Below, piece by piece: positions 1 to 11,497 of a stretch of DNA of 64,000 nucleotides (its first letter is position 1; each line of letters opens with the position of its first letter). The notes under the pieces are model-generated. The model saw only the letters and a list, made by a program, of their open reading frames with translations. It searched no databases and was not told where the DNA came from. The translations under genes were made by a program, and so were the position numbers. The DNA is taken from NCBI GenBank assembly GCA_951230915.1, contig OX579642.1, forward strand, positions 806,001 to 870,000, in the 5' to 3' direction. This DNA comes from Antitrichia curtipendula (Eukaryota; Streptophyta; Bryopsida; Hypnales; Leucodontaceae).

Positions 1-420
1 TATTTTCAGCACTTTGAAAATTCATAGTTTATTCATATGATGTCCAAAAAAATCATTCTAAGAGAATCTAAAATTCCCTTTTCACTACCAACATGACCCT
101 ACAAAAAGTTTTCCAATATAATATTGGGAACCATGTTGAATTGCTTATTTGTTCGATTTTAGGTGTAGTTGCCTTAATAATTCACAACTCTCATCAAAAA
201 ACGTTGTGTGTACAAAAGCGGGATACATTCTATATTTTGTATATTGGGGGCCTATTCTCATAACCAGGTGCAAGGAAAGATTGACACTCATCATTTGTTG
301 TTGGGAACAATTCAGCAGTATGCATTAATAAATGAATTTAATAAATGGGGATATAATGTCAATCCAGTAATTGAACAACAATTCAAATGCAATATTGAAA
401 AAGAGTTGGTGTGTGTTACA
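1..420. other. AT-rich flank, no gene seen
   Basis: I see no supported gene here. A 72-codon open frame at 208-426 has no recognisable similarity and runs into the start of the copia LTR. The stretch is AT-rich intergenic sequence, possibly the target into which the neighbouring retroelement inserted. Confidence 0.5.
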
Positions 421-746
421 TGTTGACCAAAGTTGACCAAGGGATTACAAATTTTTAACCAAGTTGTGTGGTCATGGGAGAACATAGCTTTGAATTGCTT
501 GTTTTTGTGATTCGTATTTGACTAAATCCAACAAGTCCCTTAGAAAATTTGACAATACTATCAACATAATTGTTCATTCACCTTGCTTCTTCATCCAACA
601 AATCTAGATCGTCTGTATATATACTAATTCGACGTTTTGTAATACATCTTTGATTCAGATATTTGAGTGTGTAAGTATGTGTCTGTATGTGTGCGTTTTT
701 GTTGCATTGAGCAAGAGTATTCTCTTTTGAGTTATATGTTTGAACA
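421..746 (+). mobile_element. Putative 5' LTR of a Ty1/copia element
   Basis: The stretch opens with TGTTGACC and closes with TTTGAACA, the TG...CA ends typical of an LTR. It is followed at once by TGGTATCAAAG, which closely resembles the copia primer-binding site complementary to the 3' end of initiator-Met tRNA (usual form TGGTATCAGAGC). A TATA-like run lies near 620. Length is about 326 bp. I did not find a matching 3' LTR in the window, so the start is an inference from the TG dinucleotide and the element is incomplete. Confidence 0.55.
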
Positions 747-839
747 TGGTATCAAAGTTGAAGTTGAGAGACTAGAAATTATGTGTGAGAATTTTTGTTA
801 GTAACAAAGTGGAAGAACAATGTTATCAAGTTGCTAGTG

Positions 840-1600
840 AGATCGGTATTATACTACTTAGCAACATGTCAAAAGACTATAGTATTGTACAAGACGAAGT
901 AAATCTCTCATGATTGTTAAACTTCCATCTATGGAAGTATATGATCACTTGCATTGTGAAGAAGGAGAACTTGTGGTCTCTCCTAATCCCAACACCTAGC
1001 TCATCTTCAAAGGATTCTGTAGACAAGAAGGAATCCAAAGAGTCAATAGAGGAGAAATTGGAGCATCTCATGTATTTTCTGAGCATGTCTATTAAGCCTT
1101 CACTTCTAGCAAAGCTTATGGGGTATCAAGAACCCATATCATTATGGAACTACCCGTATCAATCATTCGAGGTCCATAATAATAGCATGAAGTTTGAATT
1201 CAAGAATCATCTTTCTCTTCTCTCCTTCTCCGAGAATTCAGGAGTGGAAGCAAATTTCTCCCAATTCCAACAGAACTTAGTGCAATTGTTTGCAATAGAA
1301 ATAAAGATCAATGACGTAGATCTAGTTCAAATCGTGGTGACGGCCCTTCCTAACAACTATGACTATTTCCTTCAAAATTAGACAAATGTAGGACGTTTTC
1401 CAACTCTGGATCAATTACAAATTAGGTTAATGTTGGAGGAGAGTCGCTGCCAATCGAAGACCGGAGGCAAGGCAGTCGTAGAATTTGAAGCATTATATTT
1501 CCATGGAGCACGACAGTTCCATTATAATGGGCAGCAAGCTTGCATTCAAAGACGACAAAACAACCACATAAAAGGTCCTCCAAATAATTTTCAAGGTAAC
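840..1600 (+). pseudogene. Decayed copia-type gag (UBN2-like) fragment
   Basis: The frame from 914 to 1381, continued after a stop codon in the next open stretch (1430-1590), reads like the gag polyprotein of a Ty1/copia retrotransposon. Late in the fragment comes DLVQIVVTALPNNYDYF, then TLDQLQIRLMLEESR, matching the family pattern of a conserved 'LP..Y..f' followed by a 'tldel...L..ee.r' segment. The reading frame is broken near 1381 and the N-terminal part is disordered. No integrase, reverse transcriptase or RNase H was seen downstream, so the element is truncated. Its position just behind an LTR and primer-binding site supports the call. Confidence 0.65.
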
Positions 1601-1850
1601 TCAACATTATCAATATTAAGATATAACCCTCCTCTACATTATTTCAAGACCATTCATCACATCCTCAAAATCTACAACTCTCTTAGAGCACGAGGACAAA
1701 CAATACTATATGCTATATAACCCAATGTAGGCCTTTAGACCTGAGTTGCTCAATAAGCATAATCCTCTCTTCCAAAGAAGATGAAGACCATTACATCTTG
1801 ACTATCTACAACTCTCTCAAAGGGAGGAGGGGTGGCAGGTGGAGGTGGAA

Positions 1851-2180
1851 TATGACTCTAAACCATCCTCTTTCTTTTCCAACTACAAAGTGTCACTTGG
1901 TCAAGAACGCCATGTAACAATAAACAGAACCAAAGAGGATTATGACTCTAAACCTTTTTATCTTTCAACTACAATGCATCACATGACAATGGATGCCATG
2001 TGACAATGAAAGTGAGAAGAGAGGAATATGACTCGAACCTTCTTCCTCTTTTCCAACTACAATGCATCGCATGATAGTGGATGCCATGTGACAACGAAGA
2101 CAGAGAGAGAGAGTTAGGACACTAAAACCTTCTTCCTCTTTTCTTTTCCACTATGAATGAACTCCAGGTGACAGTGAAAA
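1851..2180. repeat. Degenerate tandem repeat, unit about 95-100 bp
   Basis: Four diverged units each contain 'atgactctaaacc' (or a variant), a pyrimidine-rich 'cttctttcttttccaacta', 'caatgcatcacatgac' and 'gatgccatgtgacaatgaa'. Copies differ by substitutions and small gaps. The array lies between the copia relic and the 3' end of the NLR gene and probably includes that gene's 3' flank. It has no coding potential that I can support. Confidence 0.6.
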
Positions 2181-2233
2181 GTGACAAGAAGAAAGGGTGA
2201 GGCGAAATGAACTGCAGCCGTGGCAGACACAGC

Positions 2234-5200
2234 CTACCCAGAAACCATTTCCCAAGTCAAGTACATTTCCCACGTCCTGTCCTCCCAATCAGCCCCCCAC
2301 CTCGCGCTACAAGGCTCCGGCACACAGTTGATGTTGCAGCTGGAGCTCAGCAGCGGCCCCACGGAGGAGACCACCTCGTCACTGGCCCCAGCCACGTCCA
2401 GCGACTTCAGAGCCGACAATTGCTTAAAGCTCTCTGGCAGGGAGCGCAGACTCGCACAGTCTGTCAGTTTCAGCATCAGCAGAGAACCCAAGCTTCCAAA
2501 ATCTTCTGAAAGCGCACTCAAGCTCCAGCAGCCTGCAAAAGAAGGAGTTTTAGGGGGTTAGGTTTTAGGGGGTTTAGGGTTTAGGGTTTAAGGTTTGCAG
2601 TCATTACCAACACAGCTCTGTACTCTTTCAAAACTTGATGCACATCGAGAAACAGCTAATGCAACAAGGGTTCCTTTCGAAAAACGGAGCACATAGAGCA
2701 ACGACTAATACAACTAGGGTCCCTTTTGAAACCTGATGCATATGGAGCAGTAAATGTGAAAGGTAGCACATGCCTCCAAGATCCTTGCTAGATACCTCCA
2801 GTTTCAAACTAAAATTGAAATCAAATTCCAAGCCTAGACATAATTGCAAGAAAATTCATCACCTACATCATTTCAAGCAAGGAACATTTCAAGACTTGTA
2901 AATGAAGCTACTCCACCTCAAATGAAAGGCAAAAAAAGAGTGTAAGACTTCGAACCCCCCCCCCCCCCCATAAATTGAACATTGATGGTTTGAAAAAAAT
3001 CGATAATCTTCAGAAGATCACAATTCTTGGAGGGGCATGTGAAAAAATTACCACTGAGAGACAGGGTATGCAACGCAAGGAGTCCGCCAAACCCTTCCGG
3101 CAGCGTCACCAAGCGTTCACATTCATCCAAATTAAGCTCCCGCAGTGCCGTCAGCTGTCCAAACCCTTCCGGCAGCTTGTCGAGCGTTTCACATCCGGTT
3201 AAATCCAACCGTTGAAGAGCAAACAAGTGAACAAAATCGTCCGGAAGCTCATCGAGCTTCCTGCAGAATCGAAGCTCCAGTGACTGCAGTCTCGACAAAT
3301 GGCCGAAGTTGGCCGGCAGCCCTTCCAGTTTCTCACACAACGACAGGTTGAGCTCCTGCAGGGATTGCAAGTGGCCGAAATCCTCAGGCAGGGAGGCCAG
3401 GCGACCGCACCGCCACAGCATCAAACGTTGTAACATGGTCAGCTGGCCGAAGCTCCCTGGCAGGGAAGTCAAGTTCTTGCAGCCACCGAGGTTGAGACGC
3501 TGGAGTGCTGTCAGGTTGATGAGATCCACGGGAAGCTCCTCTAAAATTCGACAATCTTGAAGCTCCAGGGACTGCAGGGCCATGAGTTGTCCAAACCCTT
3601 CTGGAAGCCTCAGCAGATTCTCGCAGGAGTTCAGGTCGAGAGTGGTGAGCATTTCGAGATCGACGAGCCACTCAGGTAGCTCCTTCAGCGATTGGCAGTC
3701 GTTGATGATCAGGGACTTTAGACCATCCGGGAACTGCATCGAGGACAATGAATCGTTGAAAGGAAAGCTGAGAGGAAATAAAAATCGAGGATACGAAGAC
3801 CTGATCCCATCTCCTATCTTCTACACTGGCCTCTGTTACCAACAGCAGCTCATCTCTTAAAAATGAAAAATAGTCCACTTGGTTGGAATTCAATTAGCAA
3901 GAGGTGTAAGAAATCCTGACTGGGCTAGATTGGCGGATGGCCAGGGCTATTCGAATGGACATGTTGTCTAATATCCAATAGTGGTCTACAATTTCCCAAC
4001 CTGAATGATTGCATAAGAAATCATCCAATACATTGAGTGATCAAACAAATTCACCCGAGAGAGTTTGGCTCTTGTAACCAATCTCATCTCTCCACAACTG
4101 TCTCCCAATGAAAGCACACTCTGACATATTGGTTTAAATCCTTCAACACTTTCACGCCCAAATCATTTTTGGAATTTTTTTACATTTTTGCTTCTATCTT
4201 TGTACAATTATGTTCTTTATCTCAATTTCATCACATTGGTCATAGAGGAAGGTCCTTTTAAAAGATTCAAGCATTACTTTGGATAGATGAGACATGGTTT
4301 GAGCAAAACAATGCCCTGAAACACTCATCTCATCATCCAGATTATGGACTTTGGAGCACTGAGGGCTTAAGTGACGCAAGTAGTATCCACTACCTTAATG
4401 ACTACGAATTGGCAGGTATGAGGACTTCGAACTTGGGTTCCAAGAGTTTGACATTGCAAGCAAGAACCACCCATCAGTGCAAGAGGAAGCTCAAACCTGA
4501 ACAAAATCAAAGTCCATGTCCACTTCACACAACTTGAGAACCGCCAGTTCCGTCAGCTGCTCGATGTGTTTGAACGGCATGGACCCTTGCGTGATGAACA
4601 GTTGCAGATGAGGCGGCAGTTTTCGGCACTGCCCTGACACGTTCTGCTGGAGGATCAGGATTCGCAACGACGTCGACAGAACGTCCAGCGACTCGGCGGG
4701 CAACTCTTCCTTGCAGTTCCGCAAGCACAGGCCTTCGATTGCTTTTTTCTCCTGCTCATGCACAAAAACGCCAACCCATCTTTTTCGATCAACGGCAGAC
4801 ATAATTGGACACGACTGATTCCCACCCACAAAAACTACAAAGAAAAAGTGTAGTGCACTTCAGGGAGCACCTCAAGAATGATATCGCTCAAGTAGGTTCA
4901 ATCAGTGCAAGAGCTTGAATAGGGCAAGACCCCTCACACTAATTAAATGAATTTTAAATGAATGTGGTCTGATAAGTGTCAACATTTAGATCAAATTCAG
5001 ATGACATAGAATGGAATTAAATGAAATCCAAAACAAGCAGCTATGCTACAAGAGGCTCTGTCCCTGTAGCACTAAAAATGAGGAATGAGGAAAACAGAAT
5101 GGTCATGAAGGAACAATGACTCTTTTCATTACTTTAGTCTCTAAAGTGGCTTGGTTTTCAAGGTAACTACTCGAACTTCCTGACAATAAGGCTTCTGTTG

Positions 5201-8200
5201 ATGCAAAGGCTCCTCCCCGTCAGTCCAGTGCCAGCAAAGTATACGAAAGTGAATTAAAATTTGGATGACGTACAATCAAACGATTTGATATAGTACAAAA
5301 ACAGTGTAGACCACGTTTACATTGATTTTATCTCAAAAACTGTGAATTACCAAATTAGTTCAAACCTCACAAGCTTGCATAGTTCCAACAATAGTTAAAG
5401 TTAATAGGTAGGCAGCGCCATTTGTTCCACAATTCAGAAACCACCTTATCTGTGCCACTATGTATCAGACTTTCAAATGTGTTCTGGTGGTACATTGTGG
5501 CTCAAAAGTGGCCCAAATAGTCCCATGGCAAAAACAGGGTCTCTTTCCTTAGTGGTGTTTCTGCAGGGCTGCACTTATAGAATGAACTAAAAGGAGGAAG
5601 CGACAGCCATACCCGATCATCACACTTCAAGAGCGCTGGCAACTGGTCGTCCCCAGCAGACGAGATCCGAACTCCTGGTTCCAGTTTCCTGCCCAAGGAA
5701 ATCAAAAGATCGTGCACGTGCACTCTTGCAATGGCGTCCTCGTCTAAGGATCGCTTCTTCTTCACGAACGCAAGCTCCTCTAGCGCCAGGAGCCGCTCCT
5801 CACCGATCACATGCTCCACCATGTCCCACGGCAGGTCCAGGTAGTACGTGATGATGTCCAGAAACGCTCTTTGATTCGACTTCGTCAGCTGCTCGTACAT
5901 GGACTCCAGCTTCCCCAGGTAGCTGCTCATGTCTTTGGTCCCTGTTAATGGGTCGGAGCTTTGGAGCGCCTCCAGAGTGTATTTCCAGGCCAAGTCTCGG
6001 TTTCGTTTCTTCAGGAACTTGGCGACGAGCTCGAGGGCTAAGGGCATGCCACCACACGCTTTCAACACCTGGGTCACCTGGTGGACATCAAGGTTACCCA
6101 GAATCAAAGATTTGATTCAATTCTACTTCATTAATAATCTGAGTGTTCTTATGAACAGTTTTCAATCTTTGTATGTGTAATTACAGCTCAGGAACAGAGC
6201 CTACGGAAACGAAAATCGAACAAAACAAAGGCAATCTGCGGGCCATTTTGGACAAGGAATCAGGGCTATCAAAAACTTGAGGCCATAGTGCAACAAATAT
6301 AGCCTACAAGGCCAAGAATGAAAAAGCATTAAAAACATTCTTGGACTTAACTTCTCCGCCACTGAATTCACGACATTCTTGGCTTCAAATCGCCTTGTGA
6401 AGCAACCCTACAGACAATTCAGAAATGGAAGAATCAACAACGAAGAATTGCACCGTTTTCGGACCCCTCACCTGCGCTTCCTTGTCCACCGGCGGCTCCT
6501 CCTCCTCAAACACGAGCAAGCAAAACATCTTCTTCGCCTCCCCAAAGTCGAGCTCCTCCACTTCATAATTCTCACTCACAAACCCCCTCTCCTCCATCTC
6601 ACTACACAGATTCGCCACCCGTGAAGTCACCAGCACCCTGCTCTTGCGCGGAAGGCTCTTCTCCTCGGGCAATAAGTACTTCAGATCCGACGGATGCATC
6701 ACATTATCAATATACAGAAACACAGCTTCCCTGCATTCCTCCAGGTACTTGGCTAATCGTTGGCTGCCTTCGAGCGGGTACCCTAATCGAGGCTTCTCCC
6801 CTGAGAGACGCTCCAGGATGTTGGTTTGGAGGAGGAGGATCTTTTCGGGGGAAGGGTTTTCCCCGACTTCGATCTTGCAGTGGGTGCGGCCGGGGAAGGA
6901 GAGGCGAGAGTAGACGGCGTCGCCGAGAGTGGACTTGCCGATGCCCGGGAGGCCGTGGAGGATGACGGCGCGGGGGGAGGGGTCGGAGAGGTGGAGCTTG
7001 GACATGACTTCTTCGACGCGGATGTCCAGGCCCACTGTGTGTGTGGCGAGAAGAAACACGACAGGGGAAGACAGTGCAAGGGTGACAAGGGTTACAAGGG
7101 TTCGGCGATGTGAGAGAGGAATAATTTCACAAGTGCCTTTGCCTATAATCCTTACTTCAATCTTCAGTATATTTATTGAAACGATACTTACGAGTTCAAA
7201 TATTCAAAAGCTCTCATATACAACATAACATCGTTAAGGAAGGATCATGTATATGGGAGATACAGCAATGCGAGATTCGACAAAAGAAACCACACAACAG
7301 GCCAGACATTACAAGGGTTTAGGGTTCAGCATTGCGAGATTCTACATAACACAAGCGGTAATTCACAAGTCTCGTTTACATTGGGCACCAAAGCTATCTG
7401 CATTCGTGAACCATCGCTCACTCTCTCCCAATGGGCATAGAGACGGTTCAAAAACTTCTGTTCAGAATGAACATGAGATTTGAGTATAAAGAATGCTTTA
7501 AGATAGGACTCCTCCCAAAATGCCTTCAGACACATCAGCAGGTAATATAACATACCTTTGTTGCTTGGATACGCAGGCGTGAAGGGCGACAATGGTTGAC
7601 TCATTTGTCTCATCAGAATCTTCTGATTTTTATGAATGCTCACCGCCACTGCCAGGTTGAGATCAGGATAGACATTGTTGATCTCTAGGGAGAGCTGATG
7701 TAAATCGCTCATGGTCGTGTCAGCAAAGCCAAGCCTGTCTCACACGATTTTTTAAAGTATGAGATACAATTTAATAAAAAGTGTTGTAACTCTTAGATCA
7801 ATGCGATCGCAGATTCTTCTTACGCCGGTTCTCTCACCACTAGTTGCACTCATGACATCGGTTCAAATTTCAAGCTCGTTCCTTCACCAGCTGCACTCTA
7901 CTAAAGTTCCCCATGATAACAAGTAAGCAACACCAACACATCTACAAAAATCACAGGAAAGAGGGGTTGAGCAGTACTTGCTGAGGATGCCTCGTCGCCA
8001 GTGGGCGCTACAGAGGGCCACTCCGCGGGCAATGAGCACCGTGGCTTCCCTGAGCTTCTGGTCCTGCTCCGGAAGCTCCGGCAGGAGGGCGCGGATGTGC
8101 TTGGCCAGGCCTCGCATGGACTTGAAGAGAATCCAACAGGCTTCGTTGTTTTGCTGGGCTCTGTCGATGCGCCGCAACACGTACGCCACCATCGCCAGAG

Positions 8201-10089
8201 CTGCACCTACCCACGTCAGGTTCTTGGCGCAGTCCAACAGGTCTATCACCGCTTTCATGGAGGCTGTGGCTATTAGTTTGGCACTGTCCACCTGGGGATT
8301 GGAGAATTTACAAGAAGACCCACAAAAGATTATTCATAACAAGTCAGGCGTAACATCAGTCACAACAAGGCACACAAAAGATTATTCACAACAACCCACA
8401 CAGAACACAATTCACAGAAAGACACAAAGAAGATTGTTCACAACAAGACACAGAAAATTACCTGTGACTTCGCTTGTTGACAGCTTGAGCTCACCGACCT
8501 CAGCATAGTCCCCACATCTTCCAGATTAGCCTGAAGAGCTTCTGATGTCTTTCTCTCATTTGTCCGATACTCCAATGCATCGCTTAGGGCCTGTGAATGC
8601 AATGATCAGTAAACCCTAAACCCTAAAGCAAATTTCCATGACTGTGAACCAACATACTCTATAATTATTTGAAAGCTGATATGGTAGGATATGCTTTAAA
8701 ACTGAGCCCAATCTGAAAGTGTCCCACCCATAGGCTGATCTAAGACAAAGATTGATATTGAATAATTCAAAGTTGACCAGTTGAGCATACTAGGGTGGCG
8801 ACTCTTTTAGAACAGTATAATTCGTATTGAATTTTCAATGTACAGTCACCTTCAAAAAGTTTACACACTTTTGAGTGTGCATCCCTCTTGCATTCTGCAA
8901 GCCACCAACTTCAATTGATATCAATTAAAGGACTGGACCATTTTCCTTGAAATCACTTGCAATTACGAGGTTCTAATCTTGGCAAGAGAGTGCACAGTGC
9001 TTAGATTTATGATTTGATGGATTCTTGAGCAAGAAGCAACAATTTGAAATCTCTGATTTGCATGAGTTTTCAGCTTTGAAGTACGTGTGTAAACTTAGCA
9101 AAGGTGACTGTAGAACAGTTGCACATTTTAGGGTGAAGACTCTTTTTTAACACTGTGACTTCCAACTTTTGAGAAGTCATAACTAATTGTACAAGCATCC
9201 ACTTTTTTTAATTGCATTGTTCTGTGTCACGTTGTGTTTTCAAAAAAAAAAAAAAAAAAAGTTAAGATCAAGCACTAACCCCAGGGCAACAGGAAAACAG
9301 AATCTCCCGTTTCATTCCATTTTTTAACAGCATATTTGATTGCCTTTAGACTACATTTTCTCAATTCTGTCTAAGAACTCTCTTCTTCAGCTGTAAGCAC
9401 ACTTACAAAGTTTGAAAACGAAATCTTCCGTTTAATTCCATTTTTTAATTGCATTTGATTGACTTCAACTGAAATTTAAGGACTCTGTTCTTGAGGTCTA
9501 AGTAGACTCATGGAAATTGAAAAACGTTAGAAACCGATCCAATTATTAGAGAACTGGAAATCGTAGAACGGAATCCAACGGTTTTATCAGTTTCCGAGTA
9601 CCCGACTCTTAGAGCCCACCACTTTAGTAAAGCTTGCAACTCTAACTCTGAATAGAAGCAAGGGCACTAGCCGTAGAAAAGCATTGCATCCTCTTTGCTG
9701 TTGAAACTTCATTTGCAACAAATGAAAAGGAGCCAACATTTGAAAATTAGTTAACCACAACAAGGGCAAAGCAATTAAAACCAAAGAAAATTCACACTCA
9801 CCAAATCAATTTCGTCCAAAATTTCGTCAAGCTCGCTCTCTTCAGAGAAATTGAACACCTTCCTCTCCTTGCCAGCTGCTTGACTGCCTCCTTGGCTGCC
9901 CCCTTCACTGCCGCCTTTGCTTCCATGTTTCGCACTGCCTCCCTTGCTACTTGATTTCGTACTGCTCCCCTTGCTACTTGATTTCGCACTGCCTCCCTTC
10001 CGTGACGGACTAGTCTTGTCCTTCCGAGAGCGAGAATGCACCCCATCCCACAAACTGGCAGGACCGGCGCAACTCATAGAGTTTCCCAT
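2234..10089 (-). CDS. NLR immune receptor: acylated N-terminus, MLKL/HeLo-like four-helix bundle, NB-ARC, LRR
   Basis: An intracellular receptor of about 1,090 aa that would sense pathogen effectors. Exons, 5' to 3': 10089-9802, 8590-8462, 8291-7978, 7734-7556, 7034-6472, 6077-~5575, ~4815-4497, 3733-3052, 2532-2234; the exon 6/7 junction is uncertain. The start ATG at 10089 has an in-frame TGA four codons upstream. Exon 1 begins MGNSMSC, a myristoylation plus palmitoylation type signal, then a Lys/Ser/Gly linker. Exons 2-4 encode helices resembling the MLKL/HeLo or CC-R bundle (for example VGAALAMVAYVLRRID). NB-ARC shows P-loop GLPGIGKST, kinase-2 VFLYIDNV, SRVLVTSR, GGMPLAL and an MHD-like VHVHDLL. 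Exons 8-9 carry about ten 24-residue LRRs of the LPxxFGxLxxLxxLxLxxC type. No TIR domain is seen. Introns hold MITEs and tandem repeats. Confidence 0.85.
2556..2595. repeat. Interstitial TTTAGGG-like repeat in NLR intron
   Basis: A run of degenerate plant-telomere-type units (ttaggttttagggggtttagggtttaggg) lies just 5' on the plus strand of the last NLR exon's acceptor side. It is too short and degenerate to be a telomere and belongs to the scattered set described under findings. Confidence 0.8.
2626..2760. repeat. Short tandem repeat in NLR last intron, related copy at 33.77 kb
   Basis: About three diverged 55-65 bp units contain 'gatgcacat(c/a)gag', 'aatgcaacaagggttcc' and 'cctttcgaaa'. 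A single related unit ('gtcccctttgaaatctgacgcacatgggg...aataaatgtgaaag') lies at about 33,775-33,830 in an intron of the LpxB-like gene, so this is a dispersed as well as a local repeat. Confidence 0.5.
8311..8450. repeat. Short tandem repeat in NLR intron 2
   Basis: Repeated units of the form 'acacaaaagattattcacaacaag' occur four to five times with drift between the second and third NLR exons. This looks like a simple local amplification within an intron. Confidence 0.6.
8843..9110. mobile_element. Tc1/mariner-type MITE (268 bp) in NLR intron 1
   Basis: The element begins CAGTCACCTTCAAAAAGTTT and ends as the inverted complement (aaacttagcaaaggtgactg), giving terminal inverted repeats of about 28 bp with few mismatches. 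It is flanked by TA on both sides (8841-8842 and 9111-9112). TA target duplication and CAGT termini are hallmarks of the Tc1/mariner superfamily. There is no internal ORF, so it would be non-autonomous. It sits inside the first intron of the NLR gene. Confidence 0.85.
9290..9520. repeat. Tandem duplication of about 120 bp in NLR intron 1
   Basis: Two diverged direct copies start with 'gaaaacagaatctcccgttt' and 'gaaaacgaaatcttccgttt', each followed by 'attccattttttaa(c/t)(a/t)gcat', 'tttgattg' and a 'ctctcttctt' or 'ctctgttctt' segment. A 20-bp poly-A run at about 9,241-9,260 precedes the first copy. Confidence 0.7.
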
Positions 10090-11042
10090 TGCCAACGAGC
10101 TTCAAACAGATGGCTATGGCGTCATTTCACGAAGACACACACGTTCGGTGCTGCTCGGCACCACAGCCGCTGAAATCAACCTCGCTGTCGCCACAACGGG
10201 ATCCAAAGGAAGACCTCGGAAACATCCTCCCAGTGAGCTTCTCTCAGATACCATCTCCGGCCAAACCGCTCTACCCTGCAAAGAGAGGTTCGACACTACT
10301 ATTCCTTAAAGCATTACTCACAGGCTTTGTTGCCTGTTGAGGGCCATGTGAGTTAGCTAACAGAACGAAACACCGTCCAACACAAACTGCACTTAGGGTC
10401 AAAATTCTCCTTTCTTCTTCTCACGACACTCCTCAAACACCCAGATCATAAAAATCCTCCCTCTTCTTCTCACCGCAATCCTCAAACAACTGAAACCGGT
10501 CTTCCGCAGAATGATCCTCCTTCTCCTCACCACATTCTCGCGAAATTCCTTCCAACCTAGGTTAGGCCCACAGGTATCCCTGCTCACTACCAAGGTGCCT
10601 CTGTCGGTAATTTATAAATCGTACAATAATGGAATGGGACCTCGTGTCCACAGACTGATTCGGCTTTCCGGAGGATCACCGGAAAGCTAACATTTGCTTT
10701 GTGGGTTCGGGAATTTAGTTGCAATATATATAAAGTCGGCGGATTGATTGATCGTCAACGTCTCGGTTCTGACAGGCAAACGGATTTCTCGTTTACTTGG
10801 GGATCCAACTGATCGAAGCATCCAAGGTTGTGTGAGTGGGGGACTGAATGTGGGGCGGGTGGAGCTGGTGGGACGAAATTCTCCTCGATTGCGGGACCGC
10901 CCGTGTGAACGCGTCCTTTTGGGTTAGGGCTGTCAGGACTCAGGAGTCAGGACCAGATGCTGCAGAGGGTGACAGAAGCTCTGACTATTTGGGACACTGT
11001 GCTGCGAAGGATCTCTTTAGAGTCCTATACTCCCATTAGCAT
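10090..11042. other. NLR upstream/promoter region, no gene seen
   Basis: About 950 bp upstream of the NLR start codon. Open frames here on both strands are short and have no recognisable family. The stretch near 10,730 ('atatatataaagtcgg') is TATA-like but reads on the plus strand, so it may belong to an unrecognised transcript and not to the NLR. Confidence 0.4.
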
Positions 11043-11046
11043 TTAA

Positions 11047-11269
11047 CCCTTAAAACGACGGGCTCATAACCGTGGAAATCATATGTTTTGACACCGTGTG
11101 AATTTTTGGATTGAAAATAATGCAAAAGTACTCATCGGTAGACAAACTACTGTAGATGATCTCCCCTTTTCATACAAAATCAGGAAGATGAATAGTTGCA
11201 ATTCCGTCCTACAGGGAGAGATTCTTTGTCATTCATCAGCTATAAAACGTCGTCAACGGCGTTTATGGG
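11047..11269. mobile_element. TTAA-flanked MITE, family 1, copy A (223 bp)
   Basis: The element runs from CCCTTAAAACG to GTTTATGGG and is flanked by TTAA (11043-11046 and 11270-11273). Internal landmarks shared with the other copies are 'accgtg(t/g)gaat', 'agtactcat', 'gaagatgaatagttgca' and 'gattctttgtcat'. TTAA flanks with CCC...GGG ends are the pattern of piggyBac-type elements; with no transposase inside, the superfamily is an inference. Confidence 0.75.
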
Positions 11270-11273
11270 TTAA

Positions 11274-11493
11274 TCCTTAAATGACGGACTAATGACTGTG
11301 GAAATAGTCTATTTTGATACCGTGGGAATCATTGGTCTAAAAAAATCCGAAAGTACTCATTGGAAGTCAAAGTACTATAGAACATCTCTCTTTTTCACGC
11401 AAAATTTAGAAGATGAATAGTTGCACTTCTATCCTATATAAAAAGATTCATATCATCCGTTGGACACCAGATGTGCACCTTGACATTTAAGGA
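11274..11493. mobile_element. TTAA-flanked MITE, family 1, copy B (220 bp)
   Basis: This copy shares the TTAA at 11270-11273 with copy A and ends before TTAA at 11494-11497. Its ends are TCCTTAAATG and CATTTAAGGA, an inverted pair. It has the same orientation and internal landmarks as copies A and C, so the three form a head-to-tail row separated by single TTAA sites. Confidence 0.75.
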
Positions 11494-11497
11494 TTAA

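Noticed and set aside
2234..2561. Plus-strand open frames at the NLR 3' end
   Set aside because: Antisense shadows of the final LRR exon.
2956..2969. Poly-C run as a functional element
   Set aside because: A simple homopolymer in an intron; may also be a sequencing weak spot.
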